Source: Orientallactaga sibirica
Taxonomy: Eukaryota; Chordata; Mammalia; Rodentia; Dipodidae
DNA: 64,000 nt
Assembly (NCBI GenBank): GCA_036365145.1
Contig: JAEOAD010000034.1
Span: 14,351,501 to 14,415,500 of the forward strand
Direction: 5' to 3'
Shown here: piece after piece, positions 53,203-63,562 of the stretch
Layout of the letters: every line of letters starts with the position of its first letter
How positions within the stretch are numbered: position 1 is the first letter of the stretch
Notes under the pieces: generated by a model
What the model was told of the DNA's origin: nothing
Seen by the model: only the letters and a program-made list of their open reading frames with translations
The model's database searches: none
Made by a program: the position numbers and the translations under genes

Positions 53203-53700
53203 TGGGATTTTGACTAGGTTTTCAATACTTGGCAGGCATTCCCTCCCATGGTGCAGACCTCAAATCCAATCAGAGAGCAGCTGGTTATGCCCACAACTGA
53301 CAAGCCACTATTGCACCAGTGGGCACATCTTGCCTGCCTGGCCACTTGTGTAGCTCACAGGGTCCACTGCTGGTTAAGACTGTTGATGACTTTTCTTTCC
53401 CAGCAGGCTGCATTGCACTTTCCAGCACTCTGACAGCTAGCCAGCAGGGAGGGGGCTTCTAGCTCAGTTCCAGATTGATTTCTCAGTGTCCTGCAACTGA
53501 AGCATGTGGTGTCTTCAGCAATAGGGTCTTACCATCTAGTTCTGGTGGACAACCAAGAGCGTTGGTAATAGCCTGTATTATTTTAGGGGGCTTAGGAACC
53601 TCCTTGATCAATAACTCACAGGGAGGTATCCCTGGCATTGGGGTTTTTCAAATATTAATGAAAATAGTATTTGGGTTTGGGCTTCCAAATAGTAGATGAG
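53203..53700 (-). mobile_element. L1 3'-end fragment (part 3)
   Basis: Continues the L1: GGTTTTCAATACTTGGCAGG, CACTGCTGGTTAAGAC, AGGGTCTTACCATCTAGTTC, as in the copy at 2.4-2.8 kb. Confidence 0.7.
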
Positions 53701-53726
53701 AGGAAGCACTTCTTAATATTCCAGCT

Positions 53727-53850
53727 AGCTGGCTGTCATTGTGCACACTTGTAATCCTAGCTCTGGGAGGCTGATACACAGGTGAGTTTGAGTGCAGCCT
53801 GGGCTTCATGGTGAGACAATGTCTTAAAAACAAAAAGACAAAAAGGAAAG
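53727..53850 (+). mobile_element. old B1-like SINE
   Basis: Sense diverged copy: TTGTAATCCTAGCTCTGGG to GGTGAGACAATGTC. Confidence 0.65.
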
Positions 53851-53854
53851 TATG

Positions 53855-54125
53855 AGTCATACATTAATGCTAAGCCCTCACGTGCCATAACATAAGTATC
53901 TAGAAAAGAGATAAAAGCATATTACATAGAAATAGAGTTAAATATGTTGGGTGGGGTCAGCCGTTCTGGGGAATCAATGGAGAACTGTTGGTATTATTTT
54001 ATTTTAAATCTATTCTGAATGTAGAACAAATTTTCTATTCAAGCTCTACATAATCTTGACAGTATTAAAATACTTTTTCTTTAGTTATGGGCAGGCAGAT
54101 TCTGATTTTGCCTTAGAGAATATTG
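53855..54125. other. unique intergenic sequence
   Basis: Nothing recognised. Confidence 0.45.
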
Positions 54126-54129
54126 CTTA

Positions 54130-54284
54130 GGTTGGGTGTGGTGGCGCACGCCTTTAATCCCAGCACTCGGGAGGCAGAGGTAGGAGGATTGCTATGAGTT
54201 CGAGGCCACCATAAGACTAAATAGTGAATTCCAGGTCAGCCTGGACCAGAGTGAGACCCTACCTTGCAAAAAAACAAAAACAAA
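54130..54284 (+). mobile_element. B1 SINE
   Basis: Sense B1, near consensus, forming one arm of an inverted pair with the chimeric B1 that follows. Confidence 0.9.
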
Positions 54285-54285
54285 A

Positions 54286-54414
54286 AAAGGTAGGGTGATG
54301 ACCACTTCTCCGACGCTCCAAGGGAAGCGTGCATGCACAGCCTAGTTCTTGGAGCACTCCTACCCCTGCCTCCCGAGTGCTGGGATTAAAGGCGTGCGCC
54401 ACCACGCCCGGCTC
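54286..54414 (-). mobile_element. chimeric antisense B1 with a foreign middle
   Basis: It starts like an antisense B1 (AAAAAAAGGTAGGGT) and ends like one (CTCCTACCCCTGCCTCCCGAG to CCACGCCCGGCT). The usual central 70 bp are replaced by about 60 bp unrelated to B1 (GATGACCACTTCTCCGACGC to TAGTTCTTGGAGCA). Confidence 0.65.
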
Positions 54415-54427
54415 CACCCTACCTTTT

Positions 54428-54505
54428 TAAAAATGTGTATGTGTGCATGTTCATGTGTGCAGGCCAGTGGACAACTTTTAGGTTGGTCCTCACCTTCCAT
54501 TCTTT
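54428..54505 (-). mobile_element. B4 SINE, part 1 (split)
   Basis: TG-rich tail, GGCCAGTGGACAACTTTTAGG; interrupted by a B2-like SINE. Confidence 0.68.
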
Positions 54506-54546
54506 TTAATATTTTATTTATTTATTTGAGAGAGAGAGAAAGAGGC

Positions 54547-54583
<37 letters not shown>

Positions 54584-54733
54584 ATGGGCACGCCAGGGCC
54601 TCCAGCCACTGCAAACAAACTCCAGACGCATGCACCCCTTGTGCATCTGGCCTACGTGGTTCCTGGGGAATTGAACCAGGATTCTTTGGCTTTGCAGGCA
54701 AATGCCTTAATCACTAAGCCATCTCTCCAGCCA
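54506..54733 (-). mobile_element. B2-like SINE nested in B4
   Basis: Antisense copy with long GA tracts, ending GCCATCTCTCCAGCC. Confidence 0.88.
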
Positions 54734-54977
54734 CCCTCCACCTCATTTGAGGCAGGGTTTCTCACTCTTGATTCTCATTCTGCTGTTCTTTGCTGGACTC
54801 GCTTTGAGCTCGTGGGAAATTCTCCTGTCTCTGCCTTCTACCTCGCCATCAGCATCAGGGTACTGGCATGCAGATGTCCACCACAGCTTCCTGTTTTTTC
54901 ATGGGTCTGGTGATTGAACTCAGGTACTCCAGTTTGAACTGTGAGTGGTTTATCCACTGAGCCAGCTCTCTAGTCAT
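54734..54977 (-). mobile_element. B4 SINE, part 2
   Basis: GAGGCAGGGTTTCTCACTC to GTGGTTTATCCACTGAGCC, continuing 54428-54505. Confidence 0.68.
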
Positions 54978-55002
54978 CACTTTTTAAAAAGGTTTTTAGA
55001 CA

Positions 55003-55043
55003 TTAAAAAAATATTTTTATTTATTTGAGAGAGAGAAAGAGGC

Positions 55044-55079
<36 letters not shown>

Positions 55080-55228
55080 GGTGCACCAGGTCCCTCCAAC
55101 CACTACAAACAAACTCCAAATTCATGTGCCACCTTGTGCATCTGGCTTATGTGGGTCCTGAGGAATCGAACGTGAGTCCTTTAGCTTTGCAGGCAAGCAC
55201 CTTAACCACTAAACCATCCCTCCAGCCT
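55003..55228 (-). mobile_element. B2-like SINE
   Basis: Antisense copy; TAGTCATCACTT flanks both sides. Confidence 0.9.
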
Positions 55229-55439
55229 TAGTCATCACTTGTTAAAGTGTTCTGAGAGAAGTGTCTCTTCAGGTACCCAATCACCTACCTGCTACCACCG
55301 AGATGGATGGACATTTTGTGTTTATTCCCTTTGGTCTTGATTGACCACACGTAATATAACAGAATGCCACCAGATTGTTTCACAATATCCTCACTAGTGT
55401 GCCAAGAATGGAGGGGTATGCATGGGTAAGCCTGAATGC

Positions 55440-55798
55440 TTACCATCAGTCATCAGGGAAAACAAAAAGCCACTAGATGGCACTACAATCCAGTAGAAAG
55501 GCTAAAATTAAAAAGGGTGATTAACTGCAGTATTGGCGAGGCAGTGGAGCCACTGGAGCTCTCAGACACTGCTAGTGGGAATACAAAATGGCTCAGTCAC
55601 TTTAGAAAAATATGTGTCAGTTTCTTAAAAAGCATAGCAAGAAGCTATCACATTACTCAACTTTTCCGTAGTTTTTATTACCCCAAAGAAATAGGAATTT
55701 CTTGTACATAAATTTACAGCATCTTTATTTGAAATAGTCCACAAACTGGAAACATCCCAGTATTTATTAACAAGTAAGTGGACTCACATAGTGGTATT
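55440..55798 (+). mobile_element. ancient L1 ORF2 3'-end fragment (part 1)
   Basis: Sense L1 landmarks: AGTCATCAGGGAAAAC, TATTGGCGAGGCAGTGGAG, GCTAGTGGGAATACAAAATGG, ACTGGAAACATCCCAG. The reading frame is closed by many stops. Confidence 0.8.
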
Positions 55799-55799
55799 G

Positions 55800-56066
55800 T
55801 GGTGCATGTGTAGATGTGCCTGCTTTGTACACATGTGTGCAGAGGCAGAGGAAGACATGGGGTGTTCTTTATCACTCTTCTGCCTTATTTCCTTGAGACA
55901 GTCTCTCAACAAACCTGCAGCTCACTGTTTCAAACCTCTAGTCTCTGCCATCCCCTCAGGACTAAGGTTACTGGCATGAGCAGCCACATGGGTGCTGGGT
56001 ATCAAACTCAGGTCCTCATACTTGTGCAATAAATGCTCTTACCTGCTGAACCATTTCCCAGCTCCA
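55800..56066 (-). mobile_element. B4-like SINE nested in L1
   Basis: Antisense: TTGAGACAGTCTCTCAAC, ATCAAACTCAGGTCCTC, ACCTGCTGAACCATTTCCC. Confidence 0.65.
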
Positions 56067-56084
56067 AACTGTGCCATATATATA

Positions 56085-56176
56085 TAAAATTTACTTACAG
56101 TGGAATACTCCTCTACAAGAAAAAGGAAACATCTGTACATTTAATAACATGGGTGGACTTAAAATGATGCTAAATA
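56085..56176 (+). mobile_element. ancient L1 fragment (part 2)
   Basis: CAGTGGAATACTCCTCTAC to ACTTAAAATGATGCTAAAT, the expected continuation of part 1. Confidence 0.7.
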
Positions 56177-56384
56177 GGGCTGGAGAGATAGCTTAGTAGT
56201 TAAGGTGCTTGCCTGCAAAGCCAAAGGACTCAGGTTCAATTCCCCAGAACCCACATAAGCCAGATACAACAGGTGGCACATGCATCTAGAGATCATTTAT
56301 GGAGGCTCTTATGTGCCTATGCTCGCTTTCTCTCTCCCTCTCTCTGTCTCTCAAATAAATAAATAAAAATAAAACATTAAAAGA
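56177..56384 (+). mobile_element. B2-like SINE nested in L1
   Basis: Sense copy; ATGATGCTAAATA before it and ATGATGCTGAATA after it. Confidence 0.9.
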
Positions 56385-56460
56385 TGATGCTGAATAATCC
56401 AGGCAAAAAAGAAGGTGAATTATCAGATTCTTTTATACAAAATTCTGTATATAAAACTAA
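56385..56460 (+). mobile_element. ancient L1 fragment (part 3)
   Basis: TGATGCTGAATAATCCAGGC onward; end of the old L1. Confidence 0.6.
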
Positions 56461-56461
56461 T

Positions 56462-56582
56462 CTCCAAGCTGAACTTATATTTGTCATCCCAACACTTGGA
56501 AAGCTGAGCAGGAGGGTCATGAGTTGGAGGCCAACCTGGGTTACACAGTAGCAACACCTTGTCTTAAAACAATAATAACAAA
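56462..56582 (+). mobile_element. old B1-like SINE
   Basis: Sense diverged copy: CATCCCAACACTTGGAAAGCTG to GTAGCAACACCTTGTC, A-rich tail leading into the minisatellite. Confidence 0.68.
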
Positions 56583-56768
56583 CACCAATACCACCACCAC
56601 TACCAATATCCACCACGACCACCAATACCACCACCACTACCAATATCCACCACGACCACCAATACCACCACCACTACCAATATCCACCACCACTACCAAT
56701 ATCCACCACCACACCAATATCCACCACACCAATATCCACCACGACCACCAATACCGCCACGACCAGCA
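56583..56768. repeat. minisatellite, about 37-39 bp unit
   Basis: Tandem copies built from ACCACCACCACTACCAAT and ATCCACCACGACCACCAAT modules; later copies are shortened. Strong strand bias (almost no G). It seems to have grown from the A/C-rich tail of the B1 beside it. Long His/Tyr/Pro- or Val/Trp-rich frames across it are by-products. Confidence 0.9.
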
Positions 56769-56839
56769 GCAAAAACAAAGGAGGAGGAGAATACATTGCT
56801 TGTTTAGGATGGAGGTTAGAGAAGGATGGCTTGCAAGAG

Positions 56840-57168
56840 TACGATGGTCTGAATGTTTGTAACCCGCATGGCCAAATTCACACATTGAATTCTTACCCTC
56901 AAGGTGATGGGATTAAGAGGTGGGGCTGTGGGAGGCAGTGAGGTGATGAAGCTAGAGTCCTTAGTGCCTTTGTAAAAACAAAAACAAACAAACAAACAAC
57001 TCTGAACAACTACTTTGTCCCTTCCTTAATGTGTGGGATCCTGAAGAAGCTAGCTGCCAATAAGTTGATTGATCTTAGACCTCCAGCTCCCAGAACTGTG
57101 AGAAATGAAATTGTGGTTATAAGCTTCCCACTTAGTATTCTGTTAGAAGAGCTTCAATGGACCAAGAT
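56840..57168 (+). mobile_element. MaLR-type LTR, ancient
   Basis: Landmarks in order: ATGGTCTGAATGTTTG, AAGGTGATGGGATTAAGAGG, TGGGGCTGTGGGAGG, CCCAGAACTGTGAGAAATG, AGTATTCTGTTAGAAGAGC, as in MST/MLT-class LTRs of mammals. An (AAAC)n run lies inside. Confidence 0.7.
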
Positions 57169-57339
57169 GAAGAGGCAGGAGTTGCCTTTGAGGGTGATGG
57201 AGGTATTCATCATCGTGACAGTGCAGAATTGTTGCAGGGAGGAATATGATACAAAAACTTGTCAAAACAAACAGTTCAGATATGTATGGTAATTATGCTT
57301 CATTGATGAGGTAAAATGATTTTTCTATTCTTGCTTCAT

Positions 57340-57964
57340 ATTCTTTTTTTATAATTTATTTTTTATTTATATTATTCTGATTTTACATTCATAGTGTTGG
57401 CTCCATTATCCTCCTCCCTGTCCTCCCTCTTCCAAAGGGACCCTCATCAATGGGGAATGTGGGTCATGCATTGTGGGGGTAGTCAAGAGTTCTGGGGAGG
57501 GGTAGGCCAAGTCTCTGTGCATAATGCCCCAACTTGTGGCTCTAACATTCTTTCCACCCCTCTACCACGAATTTCCCTGAGCCACATTGGGGTCATTTTA
57601 GTTCTACTTCAGTGATGAGGTTTGGGGAGCCTCTGTGTCTCTGGATATCTGGCTTAGTTGGAGTTGGATGTTCTCTGTGTTTATCTCCTTCAGCCTTTTT
57701 CTGGTGTTGTGATCACCAAGAACACTGTATTCTTGCCTTTCCCCCGCATTACTCTATGGTTTCAGCTGGGGCCCTGGTGAGGTGTGATTGGCTGATCCTC
57801 CCTTCAGGTTTGTTGTCCATCTGAAAAAGATAAGCAAATTCTCCAACAGAGAGAGAGAGGTTAGTACTAGATAGAAGGGATGGCCTCAGATATTTTGGAG
57901 GGAATTTTATATGCATTGGCTCTCTTCTAACCCCCACTTGGTGGTATCTTGATCTTGGAGACTG
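57340..57964 (-). mobile_element. L1 3'-end fragment (part 1)
   Basis: Antisense L1 3' UTR-type sequence (TTGGCTCCATTATCCTCCTC, CCCTCATCAATGGGGAATG); T-rich on its left. Confidence 0.6.
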
Positions 57965-57967
57965 AGC

Positions 57968-57975
57968 TCATTTTT

Positions 57976-58010
<35 letters not shown>

Positions 58011-58020
58011 TTTTTTATTT

Positions 58021-58053
<33 letters not shown>

Positions 58054-58258
58054 GAGGGAGAGGGAGACAGAGAATGGGCGCACCAGCAGTCTCTCAGCTG
58101 CTGTGAACGAACTCCAGATGTGTGCACCCCCTTGTGGTCAAGTGCGGCATTGCGCCCTGCGTCACTTTGCATCTGGCTAAACATGGGACCTGGAGATTGG
58201 AACTGGGTTCTTTGGCTTAGGAGGCAGGTGCCTTAACCGCTAAGCCATCTCTCCAGTC
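57968..58258 (-). mobile_element. B2-like SINE, long subtype, young
   Basis: Antisense copy with (ATTT)n and (GA)n tails and the long-subtype block (CCTTGTGGTCAAGTGCGGC). GAGCTCATTTTTT flanks both sides. Confidence 0.93.
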
Positions 58259-58259
58259 C

Positions 58260-59050
58260 TGAGCTCATTTTTTGTGCATGGTTTTGACTTACTTCCCAGT
58301 TCCAGCAATGAGTTCCATTCCACTGAGTGGATCTGTTAGCCAAATTAAGAGCAGTTTGTTACCCACCATGGCTGTGTGCCACTACTGCACTTGTTTGAGC
58401 ATTACGTCAGGTTGTTTCCTGCTGGGTATCTTAGACTGCAAGTTGTTTGGACAGATGTTGGCCACTATCCCCCAGTTGCTTGTGTAGCACCCTCTGGTAC
58501 TAGACTAGCTAACTGTCTGGGGACAGACCCTCTTCCAGATTCTGGCCAGGTCTCTCTGTGTTTGGTCTCACACATGTATGCTGTCTTTGACAGTAGGGTC
58601 TTACCATTAACCTTTGGTGGATCATCAAGAACTCTGACAGAAATCTGTCTTTTTTGGGAAATCTTGTAGGTGTCTTGGATCAACAGCTCATTGTGGAAGT
58701 TGACCCCGTGCTGGCTCTGGGAGTTATAAGTCTCTTGTTTATATTCTTAAAGTCCTTATTTTCCTGACATTTACTCAGGAAGAGAGGGGCACATACTGGT
58801 TTCAATGTGTGCACATTCTTCGTTGGTCTATTCCAATAATCTTGCTCTGGGTGGTAGATGTTTGCTGTCCTCTAGCTGCACTGTCTTCCTGCAGAGTCTA
58901 ATTAGTTTAGTTTGTGGGCTCATTTCCCCCAAGATAACAACTGCTCTGTGGTAGTGTTTAGGGGTCACTGAGGAGCAGGTTTTAGTTTGTGTATCTCCTA
59001 CTAGATTTAAGGACAAAGGAAGAGATATGGCTCAGGTCACAGAAGGTCAG
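58260..59050 (-). mobile_element. L1 3'-end fragment (part 2)
   Basis: CAGCAATGAGTTCCATTCC, CCATGGCTGTGTGCCACTAC, GGGTCTTACCATTAACC; continues part 1. Confidence 0.6.
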
Positions 59051-59059
59051 GAGCCACAG

Positions 59060-59460
59060 AATCACTGCTTTTGATCCTTGAGTCTAATGCCATCATTTTA
59101 GGTGGGGTTCATTTTCTGCTCAGGGATCCACCCTTGAACTCACAGGAAGTAGCAGGGGCAGACCCAGCCTTTCTGGGTGTGATCTCTCTTCACTGTTTTT
59201 CTCTGCTAGGCTTTTGGGTGCCCTGGCTTGTCTGGCCCATGTGGCCTGGCTGTGCTGCTAGTTTCTAAACGGAAAGGGCTGGAAGTCATAAAGACAATAC
59301 CTGGACTCAGGCAGTTACCAACCTTTTAGGCCTTTTCTACAGTCTGTCTTCTCTCTGCTACCTCCGTTACCTCTCCACACCCACTTTCCTGCTCCCAGGT
59401 ATACACATTGGTTCTACATAGACTTCCATTTTTTTATATTTTACCTGTGGGTTCTTCAAC
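59060..59460. other. unassigned intergenic sequence
   Basis: May be further L1-related DNA; not recognised. Confidence 0.35.
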
Positions 59461-59462
59461 GA

Positions 59463-59757
59463 GTCTCTCTTTCCATGTGTGTGTGTGTGCATGCATGTAT
59501 GTGTTCATGCATGTGGAAGCCAGAGGGTAGTCTCAGGTGTTGTTCCTCATACACCACCCACCTTTTTTGAGACAGTCTTTTATTGGCCTGGAGTTCACTA
59601 AGTAGGTCAGACTGGCTGGCCAGCAAGCCCCAAGTGTGTGCACCCATGCCCAGCTTTTCCATTTTTTTTTTTGAATATGTGGGTTCTGGGATCCAACTCA
59701 AATATTCATGCTTGAATGGAAAGCACTTTTCTGACTGCACTCACTGTCTTCCCAGGC
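59463..59757 (-). mobile_element. B4 SINE
   Basis: Antisense: (TG)n/ATGCATG tail, TTTTGAGACAGTCTTTTATTGG, GGCTGGCCAGCAAGCCCC, GTGGGTTCTGGGATCC. Confidence 0.8.
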
Positions 59758-59954
59758 TCCATCCCTCCATTTCACTGAAATAACATCTCAAGAATTTTGG
59801 GGGAGAAAGAAAGCACAAAGTATTAGTTCACCATCTCAACAAGGGCCCCATTGTTTATTCTACTGTTTTAATGCTACAGAAAAGTAGAAAATAATTTGCT
59901 GGTTTAAAATCCAGAGAACCTTTTAAACATATTCTGACAAGTGCTTTGTGAGGT

Positions 59955-60100
59955 TTTGTTTTTGTGGGGGGAGCAGTATTTTCGAGTCAGGGTCTCACTC
60001 TAGTCCAGGTTGACTTGGAACTCACTCTGTAGTCCCAGACTGGCCTTGACCTCACAGCAATTCTTCTACCTTTAAAGGTGTGTGCCACCATGCCCAGCAC
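59955..60100 (-). mobile_element. B1 SINE, diverged
   Basis: Antisense B1 missing the GTGCTGGGA block; CAAGTGCTTT and CACGTGCTTT flank it. Confidence 0.8.
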
Positions 60101-60101
60101 G

Positions 60102-60640
60102 TGCTTTAGAATGCTGTCCACTTGAATTAGGACTTAGGGAGAGTGAATGACTGGCATTTCCTTGGATGGAGTAATATGAAGGCAGAACTGTGAGGAACTC
60201 TAAGTCAGTTAAAATATTACCTTACACAAATCCCACTGGTCTCTAGGTTATACTCCTTTATACTAGGAATTTACCTGATTTGGGGATCTTTTGCTTATGG
60301 TACCATTTTCCTGGTACATTCTTCTTTCAAATCTTAGTTTTGCTCCTTTTCAGTGCTAAGGTCTACCCTCAAATTTCAGCTTTCTAGAACTATCCATGCT
60401 CACCCTGTCCAAAACCTTAATCCATTGTCATCCTCAACCACTTGCTTTATTTCCCATAACAGACTTATCTCCTTATGAGAACACTGACCTAGGAACTTAA
60501 TTATTTATTATCTCTTTTCCCTCATAAGAGGCTGGGGGATTCCATCCAGTGTTTCACAGATACAGAGCCCCCAAACCTGGGATGACATAATACTTGCTGC
60601 ACAGTATTCCTTAGTAAATAATTTTACTATTTTTCATTTT
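60102..60640. other. unique intergenic sequence
   Basis: Nothing recognised. Confidence 0.5.
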
Positions 60641-60649
60641 ACTTATGTG

Positions 60650-60768
60650 TGTGTATGGATATGTTGTGTATGTGTGTATGTGCATGATGTGTTTATTTAT
60701 AAGTGTGCATGGCTACAGCACATATGTGGAGGTCAGAGGACAACCTTAGGGTGTTTTTTCCTCTTATT
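60650..60768 (-). mobile_element. B4-like SINE, 3' part
   Basis: TG-rich tail and GGAGGTCAGAGGACAACCTTAG; the rest is replaced by the next SINE. Confidence 0.6.
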
Positions 60769-60772
60769 CCAT

Positions 60773-61002
60773 ATTTAAAAATTTTTAAAATCTTTTTATT
60801 TATTTGTGGGAAGAGAGAGATGGGGGGTGGGGGTGGGCTGAGAGTATGAATGGAATTGCCAGGGCCTCTTGCCACTGCAAATGAACTTCAGACACATGTG
60901 CCACTTTGTGCATCTAGTTTTATGTGAGAACTGGGGAATTGAATCCTGGCCAGCATGCTTTGCAAATAAGTACCTTTAACCACTGAGAAATCTTTCTTGT
61001 TC
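60773..61002 (-). mobile_element. B2-like SINE, diverged
   Basis: Antisense copy, ending GAGAAATCTTTCTTGTTCC. Confidence 0.78.
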
Positions 61003-61835
61003 CCATAATTTTTAAATAAATGAAAACTCTTCAGTTCTGCTCTGCCAATTATCTGATGCTTTATCCCAATCTATTTGACAATAAAAGAATGGTTATATTT
61101 CGTTGAGTTCCATGGGTTACCTGAGTTGCCTGGGCTCATCTGAGCTTCCCCAGGCAGTGACAGTGGTGGCAGCTTGTCTGGGTATGCATGTTGTATACAG
61201 ATTCACTCACATGTCCGGCACCTCCAAGGGACTTCTCTGCATCATCTTTTACCCTGGGCTTCTGTACTCAATGGTAGAAGCCTTCCAAGGAGGCAGAGGT
61301 TGAAACAGTAAAGTTTGGAAGTCTACGCCCTGAAACTTAAGGAGTCACTTCTATGTTCTCTTGCTCCAAACAAGCCAAGACACCTTCCACAATCAAAGGA
61401 GGGGCTTATAGATTTCCACCTTTTCAAAGGAAAGGCTGCCAAATATGGCTCTGCTTTCCAACCCATGCCATTGCTATAAAGCAGCTTTTCCAGTTTGTAG
61501 ATAGCAGAAGAATTGCAGGAATCATTCTTCATGGCCCAGCACGATGCCTAGCACCTGGCAGGACTATACTGTAGGTCCAATGAATGCATGAATGTCATCA
61601 ATGATTCTTCAACCATGTTACTCTTTGTGGACATATTGACTTATGCCTGCCCTAAATGGGTCCTGGAGGTAGTTCTTGGAGACAGATATTAGTGGTTCCT
61701 CATCTTTAGCAGAGGCGACCACGTCTATAGGGATATTATGAAGATGGAAGATTCATGGGCTTCATCCAAGTGAATGCAATAGGTCAACTAGTTCCCTGGA
61801 GACCTTGGTCTTAGGCTCTGTGGTGTGCTACAGGG
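61003..61835. other. mostly unique intergenic sequence
   Basis: Contains a possible L2 3' end at about 61545-61595 (GATGCCTAGCACCTGGCAGG, AATGAATGCATGAATG). Short ORFs lack support. Confidence 0.4.
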
Positions 61836-61839
61836 TGTG

Positions 61840-62040
61840 GCTACAGTATTGGAAAGGAACCCAGGCTAAAGGCAGAGAAATGTGCACTGGTAAACACCTC
61901 TGCCACTTTCGGTGTGACTGTGGGACATCCACCTAATAATATTGATGCTCAGTCCTCTTGTCTATAGATGAGGGGTAATGATACCTGCATGACAGGTTGT
62001 TGTGAGATTAGAAACAGTATAAATTATAGTGCCTATCATT
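61840..62040 (+). mobile_element. MIR SINE, ancient
   Basis: Landmarks: GTGTGACTGTGGGACATCC, TATAGATGAGGGGTAATGATACC, GGTTGTTGTGAGATTAG. Confidence 0.7.
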
Positions 62041-62187
62041 TAACTCTAACGTGGGAAGTGCAGCTTATATTACTGGAAGAATACAATATACAAAAGTCTG
62101 AGAGAACTTATAGTGTGTGTATAGTAGGCGCTCAGCAAACCTCAGCAGAAGGTAGATGCTGTAGGCCTCACAAAAACAAGAAGCACA

Positions 62188-62524
62188 GGGTCTGGGGAGA
62201 TGGCTCAGTGGGTAAAGTGCTTGTCGTGCAAGCATGAGTACTCGAGTACTTGAGCACCCACATAAAAGCCTGGCATAGCAGGCTTGTGATCTCAGCTCTG
62301 GAGAGACAGAGATAGAGTATCCCTGGGGCTTGCTGGCTAGCTATTCTAGTTGACTTGGTGAGCTCTGGATTTATTGAAAGATTTTGTCTCAAAAATGAGG
62401 TGGAGCAAAACTGAGGAAGACACCAGTGTGAATCTTTGGGTTTTGCATATATGCACACACATGAGCATATGAACATATAAATGCCCACACACATACACCA
62501 CACACACATGCAAAAAAAGATAAA
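62188..62524 (+). mobile_element. B4 SINE
   Basis: Sense: TGGGGAGATGGCTCAGTGGG, GGGGCTTGCTGGCTAGC, (CA)-rich end. Confidence 0.78.
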
Positions 62525-62527
62525 AGA

Positions 62528-62727
62528 GGGGCTGAGAGAGATGGCTCAGTGGTGCTTGTCTGTGAAGCCTAACAACCCAGGTTCAATTCTCCAGGACCCA
62601 CATAAGCCAGATGCACAAGGTGGCGCATGTGTCTGGAGTTCGTTTGCAGTGGCTGGAGGCCCCTAGTGTGCCCATTCTTTGCCTCCTTCTTTCTCTCTCA
62701 AATAAACAAATAAAATATTAAAAAGGA
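62528..62727 (+). mobile_element. B2-like SINE, head shortened
   Basis: Sense copy lacking about 15 bp after GGCTCAGTGGT; AAATAAACAAATAAAA tail. Confidence 0.85.
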
Positions 62728-62729
62728 TT

Positions 62730-63005
62730 TAAAAAACCCCAAGAATCATATTTGTTCCCCTTGCTTTTTAGAATCAAAAAATGACATGCTGTAGGTGTCC
62801 AACAGGTATTTTGAATAGAGGAAGGAAGCATTTGTGTTCTGTCAAAGTGAATGTTTATTTTGCCAACATTAGTAATACCAGAAATTTTGGAGGAGGGAGG
62901 TTTAAGATACTTTGTTTGTTAATCATCAGAGGACTTGAAGCCCATTTTGTCTGCACCTCAATACCAGTCAAGGTGTTTTTTAGAAAAGTTCTTTGTATGG
63001 CTTAG
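62730..63005. other. unique intergenic sequence
   Basis: Nothing recognised. Confidence 0.45.
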
Positions 63006-63009
63006 GGAA

Positions 63010-63178
63010 AAGAATCCAGGACTGGAGAGAGAATACCTTGGTCCAAATCCCTGTTCTGATTAGTAGTGTTACTTTAGACAAGTCCATCACCTTTTCTGGG
63101 TCTCCCTTGTCCCATTTGTAACACAAGAGCACTGCTGTGGAGGAGTCTTCCTGCTCTAACATGTTAGGATTCTGTACA
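63010..63178 (+). mobile_element. MIR SINE, ancient
   Basis: Landmarks: GGTCCAAATCCCTGTTCTG, TTACTTTAGACAAGTCC, TGTTAGGATTCTG. Confidence 0.65.
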
Positions 63179-63189
63179 CCTAATGCAGT

Positions 63190-63228
63190 GGGTTTTTTTT
63201 TGTTGTTGTTGTTTGTTTTGAGAGAGTC

Positions 63229-63264
<36 letters not shown>

Positions 63265-63452
63265 ATGGGTGCACCAGTAGCCTCGCAGCCACTGTGAATG
63301 AACGCCAGACGTGTGCACCCCCGTTGTGGGCAAGTACTGCATTGCGACCTTGCATCACTTTATGTCTGGGTAAATGTGGGACCTGGAGATTGAATGGCTG
63401 TTCCTAGGCTTTGTAGGCAGGTGCCTTAACCACTAAGCCATCTCTCCAGCCC
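63190..63452 (-). mobile_element. B2-like SINE, long subtype
   Basis: Antisense copy with the long-subtype block (GTTGTGGGCAAGTACTGC). TAATGCAGTG flanks both sides. Confidence 0.9.
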
Positions 63453-63507
63453 ATAATGCAGTGTTTTAAATAACCCTTCCAGTATAAATGTAATATATGT
63501 TTTTGTA

Positions 63508-63536
63508 AAAAAAAAAAAAAAAAAAAAGAAAGAAAC
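63508..63536. repeat. A-rich tract
   Basis: A20 run followed by GAAAGAAAC. Confidence 0.85.
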
Positions 63537-63562
63537 ATACTAAAATCAACAAACAAGTAAAA

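Noticed and set aside
55436..55711. 91-residue ORF
   Set aside because: It covers an ancient L1 ORF2 remnant and is out of the L1 frame in most of its length.
56583..56768. CRISPR-like array
   Set aside because: The spacers are not unique: the whole unit repeats, as in a minisatellite, and the DNA is from an animal nucleus.
56524..56862. His/Tyr/Pro-rich ORF and its antisense Val/Trp-rich partners
   Set aside because: These are read from the minisatellite; period and composition explain them.
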